Assembly: GCA_021844355.1 (NCBI GenBank)
Contig: JAKBTP010000193.1
Coordinates: forward strand, 1 to 9,853
DNA length: 9,853 nt
DNA from: a bacterium
GTDB lineage: Bacteria; Chloroflexota; Dormibacteria; Aeolococcales; Bog-877
Direction: 5' to 3'
In this document: positions 6,657-9,853 of the stretch, piece by piece
Layout of the letters: each line of letters begins with the position of its first letter
Numbering within the stretch: the first letter of the stretch is position 1
Notes under the pieces: generated by a model
What the model was told of the DNA's origin: nothing
What the model saw: only the letters and a program-made list of their open reading frames with translations
The model's database searches: none
Position numbers and translations under genes: made by a program

Positions 6657-7532
6657 CTACGCCGACCGGCCCCGGCCCGGCAGCAGTCCCTGGGGGCGCA
6701 GCAGCAGGACGACGATCACCACGGTGAAGGCCAGCGCCCCGGAGTACACGGGGCTGATGAACATGGCCGAGATCTCGGTGAGGATGCCGATCACCAAGGC
6801 GCCCAGCATGGCCCCGTAGACCCGCCCGATGCCGCCCAGGATGATGGCCCCGAAGACCACGAACAGCTCGTTGAAGCCGGTGGTGGGACGCAGGCTGTTG
6901 GTCTCCAGGGCCAGCCCCACCCCCGCCACCGCGCAGAGCATCCCCGAGATCGCCCAGGTCCACATCACCACTCGTCCGGTGTCGATGCCGCAGGCCTGGG
7001 CCAGGTCGTCGTTGTTGGAGGTGGCACGGAGCGCGGTGCCGAACTTGGTGTTCTGCATGAACAGGTGGAGGGCCAGCAGCAGCGTGAAGGCCACGCCGAT
7101 CAGGATCAGGTCCCCCGGGGTGAACAGGAAGGGCCCCAAGTGCAGGGCGTTGCCCACCGTCACGCTGTAGTGCTCGGCGTTGGGGCCCCAGATCATGACT
7201 ATCACGTTCTGCACGATGAAGGACAGCCCCACGGTGCAGATCAGCAGGATCAGGGTCCGGCTCTTGCGGCGCATGAGCGGGCGGAACACCACCCAGTTGG
7301 AGACCACCCCCAGAAGGCCGGTGCCGGCGGCGCCCACCGCCACCGAGGGGAAGAAGTTGAGCCCGGCGGCGTTGGCGGCGTAGGTGACGTAGGCGCCGAA
7401 GCTCATGAAGTCGCCGTAGGCGAAGTTTATGAAGTTGGTGACGCTGACCTGGAGCGAGAGCCCCACCGCGGCCAGGGCGATCACCGCCGCATCCACCAGC
7501 CCGAACCCGACGGCCTCGGCCAGCTGGTTCAC
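6657..7532 (-). CDS. livH: Branched-chain amino acid-type ABC transporter permease, LivH-like
   Basis: A 291-residue inner-membrane permease of the HAAT family. It shows the family motif INFAYGDFMSFGAY (35-48), the EAA-like cytoplasmic loop GTALRATSNNDDLAQACGID (165-184), GGIGRVYGAMLGAL (233-246) and the terminal LRPQGLLPGRG (278-288). About eight hydrophobic segments are present, the first at about 8-30. The start is GTG at 7532, preceded by a six-G Shine-Dalgarno run (7544-7539) with 6 nt spacing. This run is part of an inverted repeat that could hide it (see the hairpin entries). It ends in TAG 4 bp before livM. It lies 67 bp after the solute-binding protein gene, the only sizeable gap within the transporter part of the operon. 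Confidence 0.95.
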   Translation of the reverse strand: MNQLAEAVGFGLVDAAVIALAAVGLSLQVSVTNFINFAYGDFMSFGAYVTYAANAAGLNFFPSVAVGAAGTGLLGVVSNWVVFRPLMRRKSRTLILLICTVGLSFIVQNVIVMIWGPNAEHYSVTVGNALHLGPFLFTPGDLILIGVAFTLLLALHLFMQNTKFGTALRATSNNDDLAQACGIDTGRVVMWTWAISGMLCAVAGVGLALETNSLRPTTGFNELFVVFGAIILGGIGRVYGAMLGALVIGILTEISAMFISPVYSGALAFTVVIVVLLLRPQGLLPGRGRSA

Positions 7533-7537
7533 CGGCT

Positions 7538-7558
7538 GCCCCCCGCGGGGCGGGGGGC
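7538..7558 (-). promoter_or_regulatory. Inverted repeat covering the livH ribosome-binding site
   Basis: GCCCCCC (7538-7544) and GGGGGGC (7552-7558) are perfect 7-bp arms around a 7-nt loop. In the transcript the arm at 7544-7538 is the G-run that serves as livH Shine-Dalgarno, so folding would block translation of livH. The other arm is shared with the larger hairpin at 7551-7583, so the two structures exclude each other. Regulatory use is inference; in such GC-rich DNA chance pairing is possible. Confidence 0.35.
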
Positions 7559-7583
7559 GCCGGCCCGCGGCCGGCGCCTCCCG
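7551..7583 (-). promoter_or_regulatory. Large intergenic hairpin between binding-protein gene and livH
   Basis: A near-perfect stem: GGCGCCGGCC (7556-7565), loop CGC, GGCCGGCGCC (7569-7578), extended by four more pairs (7551-7554 with 7580-7583) after one mismatch. It begins 17 nt after the stop of the solute-binding protein gene and has no T-run. Such structures after binding-protein genes (as between malE and malF) are known to protect the upstream message or stop part of the transcription, so more binding protein than permease is made. That role fits here but is inferred. Confidence 0.55.
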
Positions 7584-7599
7584 AAAGTTCCCCCGGTCA

Positions 7600-8856
7600 T
7601 CACTTGAAGGCGGCCTGGAGCTGGGGAGCGGTGAAGTTGGTGACCGTCACCGGGGTCCCCTGGGCGTTGTAGCGCAGGACCGCGAAGGGCCCGAAGACGT
7701 TGTGGTACTTGTTGAAGTCGACGGTGCTCTGGGAGCCCTCGAAGTTGATCTTCTTGCCCTGCTTGAGCAGCGCGTAGCAGGTCGCGTAGCTGCCGCACTG
7801 CACGCCCGGGGGGTTGGTGGCTTTGAGGATCCCGCTCTCAATCTTGGGCCAGGTCCAGGACATGGCCGCGTCCGCGCCGAGCGCCCACGCGGTCACGGCG
7901 TCGTACATGAATCCGGCCCCGTTGGGGGGCACCGGGCTGCCGGTCTTGGCCTGGATCAACTTGATGAACTCGGCGGCGCCGATCATGCCGGTGGTCGACG
8001 AGTTGGTGAGGTACACCGGCCCCGAGGCGACCGACTTGCCCACCGCCGCCACCCAGGCCGCGGAGTACCAGAGGTTGGTGCCGATGAAGGGAACGCTGGA
8101 ATCGCCCGCCTGAGCAGCCTCACCGAAGAAGATGCCCGCCGTGGTGTTGTTGAACTGGCCCAGGACCGCCTGGGGGTGGTTGGCGTAGACCTGCTGGACC
8201 TCGCTGCGGTAGGAGGACTGGCCAGCCGTCAGACCCACGTTGGCCACGATCGAGATGCCCAGGTGCCTCAGGGAGGCCTCCAGCGGGGCCACCAGGGACT
8301 GGGAGGCCGGAGCCTCACCCACCGCCAGCGCCACCCGGTTCCAGCCCTTGGTGTGGGCGAAGTAGGCCATCGCCTGGGCCTGCTCGGTGTCGGATGGCGA
8401 GAGCCGGAAGAAGTAGGGGCTGCTCTCCTGGTCGAAAATCGCCCCTCCCCCGAACATCAGCTCGGGGATGTTGGCCTTGACCGCCAGGGGCAGGACCGCG
8501 GCGGTGGTGTTCGCGGTGGGGCCGATGATGGCCACCACATGGTCGGAGTTGATCTCGAAGTCGGCCGCCGCCACCGCGTCGGCCGGGTCCGAGGCCGTGT
8601 CCTGGGCCACCAGGAGAAGCTTGTGCCCCATGACCCCGCCGTGACTGTTCACCTGATTGACCGCGAGCTCGGCCCCGAGCTCCATCCCCTGGCCCAGGCT
8701 GGCCCGGGCCCCGGTCAGGGCGCCCAGGAACCCCAGGGTCAAGGGCTGCTTAGAAGACGAGCCCCCGGCGGCTGCGGCGCCGCAGCCCGCAATCCCGACC
8801 GCCGCGACTGCGGCCAGCGCGCCGACCCGCAGCCCTCGTATGGACAACGATCGCAT
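7600..8856 (-). CDS. Extracellular solute-binding lipoprotein of a HAAT-family ABC transporter
   Basis: A 418-residue periplasmic-binding protein (type I, LivJ/LivK/Peripla_BP_6 class) that captures the solute outside the membrane and hands it to the LivHM channel. The N-terminus is a lipoprotein signal: basic MRSLSIRGLR, hydrophobic core 11-23, lipobox IAGC with the lipidated Cys at 25, then a Gly/Ala/Ser linker. The mature domain starts with LTLGFLGALTG (39-49), followed by GAELAVNQVNSHGGVMGHKL (61-80), a typical family block, and GPTANTTAAVLPLA (112-125). C354 and C360 could form a disulfide. The ATG has a strong Shine-Dalgarno, GGGAGGAAG, ending about 4 nt upstream. It is the first gene of the operon, driven by the promoter at 9021-9049 through a leader of about 157 nt. 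The sequence does not tell the ligand: amino acids, amides, urea and aromatic acids are all bound by this family. Confidence 0.95.
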   Translation of the reverse strand: MRSLSIRGLRVGALAAVAAVGIAGCGAAAAGGSSSKQPLTLGFLGALTGARASLGQGMELGAELAVNQVNSHGGVMGHKLLLVAQDTASDPADAVAAADFEINSDHVVAIIGPTANTTAAVLPLAVKANIPELMFGGGAIFDQESSPYFFRLSPSDTEQAQAMAYFAHTKGWNRVALAVGEAPASQSLVAPLEASLRHLGISIVANVGLTAGQSSYRSEVQQVYANHPQAVLGQFNNTTAGIFFGEAAQAGDSSVPFIGTNLWYSAAWVAAVGKSVASGPVYLTNSSTTGMIGAAEFIKLIQAKTGSPVPPNGAGFMYDAVTAWALGADAAMSWTWPKIESGILKATNPPGVQCGSYATCYALLKQGKKINFEGSQSTVDFNKYHNVFGPFAVLRYNAQGTPVTVTNFTAPQLQAAFK

Positions 8857-9014
8857 CTCGCTTCCTCCCGCTGACCCTACCGGCCCCTTGGCACTGGACC
8901 GGATTGCGGCCTACCGGGGCCGGCGGTGGCCCGGGCGGGGGAACTGTGCGAGCCTGCCCCGCCCGTCGTCATCGCCAGCCCCGGGTGCCTCGCACCGCCA
9001 CCCAAGTGGATTCG
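8857..9014 (-). other. Structured 5' leader of the transport/catabolism operon
   Basis: About 157 nt lie between the expected transcription start (near 9014) and the ATG of the binding protein. In transcript order three separate inverted repeats occur: GGTGC/GCACC (8996-8984, 3-nt loop), a perfect 9-bp stem CGGGCGGGG/CCCCGCCCG (8965-8932, 16-nt loop) and a perfect 8-bp stem GGGGCCGG/CCGGCCCC (8923-8880, 28-nt loop) just ahead of the Shine-Dalgarno. None is followed by a T-run. A 31-codon ORF starts at ATG 8972 and ends with TAG at 8877, 20 bp before the gene; a 10-codon GTG ORF ends in its ATGA. Neither has a good ribosome-binding site. I recognise no known riboswitch; regulatory function is only suggested by length and structure. 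Confidence 0.4.
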
Positions 9015-9020
9015 GGCGGC

Positions 9021-9049
9021 AGTATACGGAATGCGCCATACCGCGTCAA
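9021..9049 (-). promoter_or_regulatory. Near-consensus sigma70-type promoter of the operon
   Basis: On the minus strand TTGACG (9049-9044, 5/6 to TTGACA), a spacer of exactly 17 bp and TATACT (9026-9021, 5/6 to TATAAT) form a strong housekeeping-type promoter. It is a striking AT-rich island in a region of very high GC and points at the solute-binding protein gene. Transcription should start near 9014. It probably drives the whole seven-gene minus-strand operon down to 1269, since later gaps show no comparable promoter. Confidence 0.82.
9028..9042. promoter_or_regulatory. Imperfect dyad within the operon promoter, candidate operator
   Basis: GGAATG-CGC-CATACC has 5 of 6 arm positions paired and is centred at 9035, the exact midpoint of the 17-bp promoter spacer. 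A protein bound here would block RNA polymerase. Its core ATGCGCCAT (9031-9039) matches the core ATGCTGCAT of the dyad in front of the GntR gene (531-539) at 7 of 9 positions, and both sit at the same place in their promoters. Control by the GntR regulator encoded at 575-1288 is the natural inference. Confidence 0.45.
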
Positions 9050-9520
9050 CTCCCGTCCGCGAGGAGCCGAGACCCGATCCCCGTGCCATTCTGCCGCGCC
9101 CGCCGGTGGTGTCCCGGGCCAGCGCAGGGGAGAGTTGCGGGACCGGTCTTCCGGCGGCACGGGGCCCTTGGATGGTGTGCCCGGGCCCTCCCACCAGGCG
9201 CCCCTTGGGCGCCAAGAGGCGCGCAGCGGGGATGGTCGGGGGAGCGGCCGGGCGCCATCCCGAGCTGGGCGGGCTGGGTTCCTGCCCCACTCCCAACCGC
9301 CACCGGCCGGTCCCGGCACCCGCGGTCCTGCCGGTGGGATCCACTGAGCTGGAGGTGGCGGCCCGGTGCCAAGAGCTCGCCCGGTGGGCCAAGTGCCGGA
9401 GCTGGCGGCGCCGGAGAAGGGGCGCCAGCGCAGCCGCCAGGTGTCCACGGCCTCACTGCGCTCCCTGGGCTGGTCGCTGGCCGCCCGGTCCCGCTGCAGT
9501 GCCTGGTCGGCTGCCGAGCC
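9050..9520. other. Region without a convincing gene
   Basis: Open frames cross this stretch on both strands, but their translations are rich in Pro, Arg, Gly, Trp and Cys without hydrophobic or motif structure, as expected of non-coding high-GC DNA, and the long ones run across the operon promoter. Short protein-like pieces appear in different plus frames: TELEVAARCQELARWAK (about 9343-9393) and, in another frame, from a GTG at 9393, PELAAPEKGRQRSRQVSTAS onward. They could be remnants of a gene broken by frameshifts leading into the ORF at 9521, but this is weak. No further promoter, repeat array or RNA gene was recognised. Confidence 0.4.
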
Positions 9521-9748
9521 ATGGCGGCGGTCGCCTGGGGCTGGGTGGTGCTCCCCGCCCTGGTGGGGGTCCTACTGCTCCCCCCTCAGGGGGCTGACCT
9601 GCTCCTCGCCAAGGCGGCGGCAGTCATGGGCGCCTTCGGGATGGTGTCGTATACGGCCGGCGGCGCAGCCGGCGCCGGGGACAGCTGGGAGCCGGGAAGG
9701 AGCCCGGGCCGAGCTCAGCTGGAGGCGGCCGAGAGGGACTTGGGGTAG
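9521..9748 (+). CDS. Possible small membrane protein or 3' end of a decayed gene
   Basis: An ATG-started frame of 75 codons ending in TAG. Residues 1-21 (AVAWGWVVLPALVGVLLLPP) are strongly hydrophobic and 28-44 (ADLLLAKAAAVMGAFGMVSY, roughly) form a possible second membrane segment; the last 30 residues are hydrophilic. Codon third positions are mostly G or C. Against it: there is no clear Shine-Dalgarno before the ATG, the frame stays open far upstream so the start is arbitrary, and the last 34 bp overlap the convergent gene at 9715-9852. I do not recognise a family. It may be a real small membrane protein, the end of a frameshifted gene, or chance. Confidence 0.22.
   Translation: MAAVAWGWVVLPALVGVLLLPPQGADLLLAKAAAVMGAFGMVSYTAGGAAGAGDSWEPGRSPGRAQLEAAERDLG
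9661..9677 (-). terminator. Possible stem-loop after the right-edge gene
   Basis: CGGCGC (9661-9666) and GCGCCG (9672-9677) form a perfect 6-bp stem with a 5-nt loop, about 38 bp beyond the stop of the minus-strand gene at the window edge. A smaller one (CCGGG 9692-9696 with CCCGG 9703-9707) lies closer. Neither has a T-run, and both fall inside the doubtful ORF at 9521-9748, so they are only candidates. Confidence 0.22.
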
Positions 9749-9852
9749 GCGACCCCGTACTTCTCCACGTAGGCGTCCAGCGCCTGCAGGAGCTGCTGCT
9801 GGAAGGCCAGCCGCTCCACCAGTTCGCTCTGGGAGCCCTGGTACTGGTCACC
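9715..9852 (-). CDS. C-terminal end of an unrecognised protein
   Basis: The last 45 residues of a gene that starts beyond the right edge, ending in TGA. Nearly every codon ends in G or C and the composition is natural, unlike the other frames here (a Ser/Arg/Pro-rich frame from a GTG at 9851 on the same strand is a shadow). The fragment begins GDQYQGSQSELVERL, continues with a Gln/Leu-rich probable helix (AFQQQLLQALDAYVEKYG, 16-33) and ends in a short tail rich in Ser and Ala. No domain can be named from so little. It points the same way as the transport operon but is separated from it by about 860 bp holding the operon's own promoter, so it is probably a separate unit. Confidence 0.6.
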   Translation of the reverse strand, partial: GDQYQGSQSELVERLAFQQQLLQALDAYVEKYGVAYPKSLSAASS

Positions 9853-9853
9853 G

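Noticed and set aside
9022..9029. GTATACGG repeated at 9022-9029 and 9649-9656 as a possible shared binding site
   Set aside because: One copy is part of the -10 box. The other has no promoter context; an 8-bp match over this length is weak evidence.
8657..9748. A 363-residue plus-strand open frame across the operon promoter
   Set aside because: It starts antisense inside the binding protein gene, crosses the leader and promoter, and lacks protein-like composition except in its last 75 residues, which are listed separately.
9624..9851. Minus-strand open frame of 75 residues at the right edge
   Set aside because: A neighbouring minus-strand frame (9715-9852) has natural composition and G/C at almost all third positions; this one is Ser/Arg/Pro-rich shadow.
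1..9853. CRISPR array, tRNA, insertion sequence, phage or toxin-antitoxin genes
   Set aside because: No regularly spaced repeats, cloverleaf, transposase or integrase motifs or terminal repeats were seen by reading both strands.

Overview
The window is very GC-rich (about 70% by eye, with G or C at nearly every third codon position in the real genes). It reads as bacterial chromosome from a high-GC lineage, probably Actinomycetota or a relative such as Dormibacterota/Chloroflexota; the sequence alone does not fix the taxon. No tRNA, rRNA, CRISPR array, insertion sequence or phage gene was seen.

Layout. At the left edge (+ strand) is the C-terminal third of a beta-decarboxylating hydroxyacid dehydrogenase of the tartrate/D-malate/isopropylmalate type. 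It is followed by a strong hairpin and then a FadR/FCD-type GntR regulator (575-1288, +). Everything from 8856 down to 1269 is on the minus strand and looks like one transport-plus-catabolism operon. In transcription order it encodes a lipoprotein solute-binding protein, two permeases (LivH- and LivM-like), two ATPases (LivG- and LivF-like), then two different MmgE/PrpD-family proteins. From livH onward the gaps are 4 bp or overlaps of 1-4 bp, apart from 53 bp before the first MmgE/PrpD gene. A 67-bp GC hairpin region separates the binding-protein gene from livH.

The operon has a near-consensus sigma70-type promoter at 9021-9049 (TTGACG, 17 bp, TATACT) and a leader of about 157 nt with three possible stem-loops. 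A dyad with core ATGCGCCAT sits exactly at the centre of the promoter spacer. A perfect dyad with core ATGCTGCAT sits in the matching position of a weaker putative promoter in front of the GntR gene. The simplest reading is that the regulator controls both itself and the operon.

How the genes may work together (inference): the HAAT-family ABC importer brings in an unknown, probably small acidic, solute. The MmgE/PrpD pair dehydrates, isomerises or decarboxylates a hydroxy-di/tricarboxylate derived from it. The dehydrogenase would oxidatively decarboxylate a related 2-hydroxyacid. The substrate cannot be read from the sequence.

The right end (about 9050-9714) has no convincing gene, only a possible small membrane ORF or decayed gene. 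It ends with the C-terminus of an unrecognised minus-strand gene running in from beyond the window.
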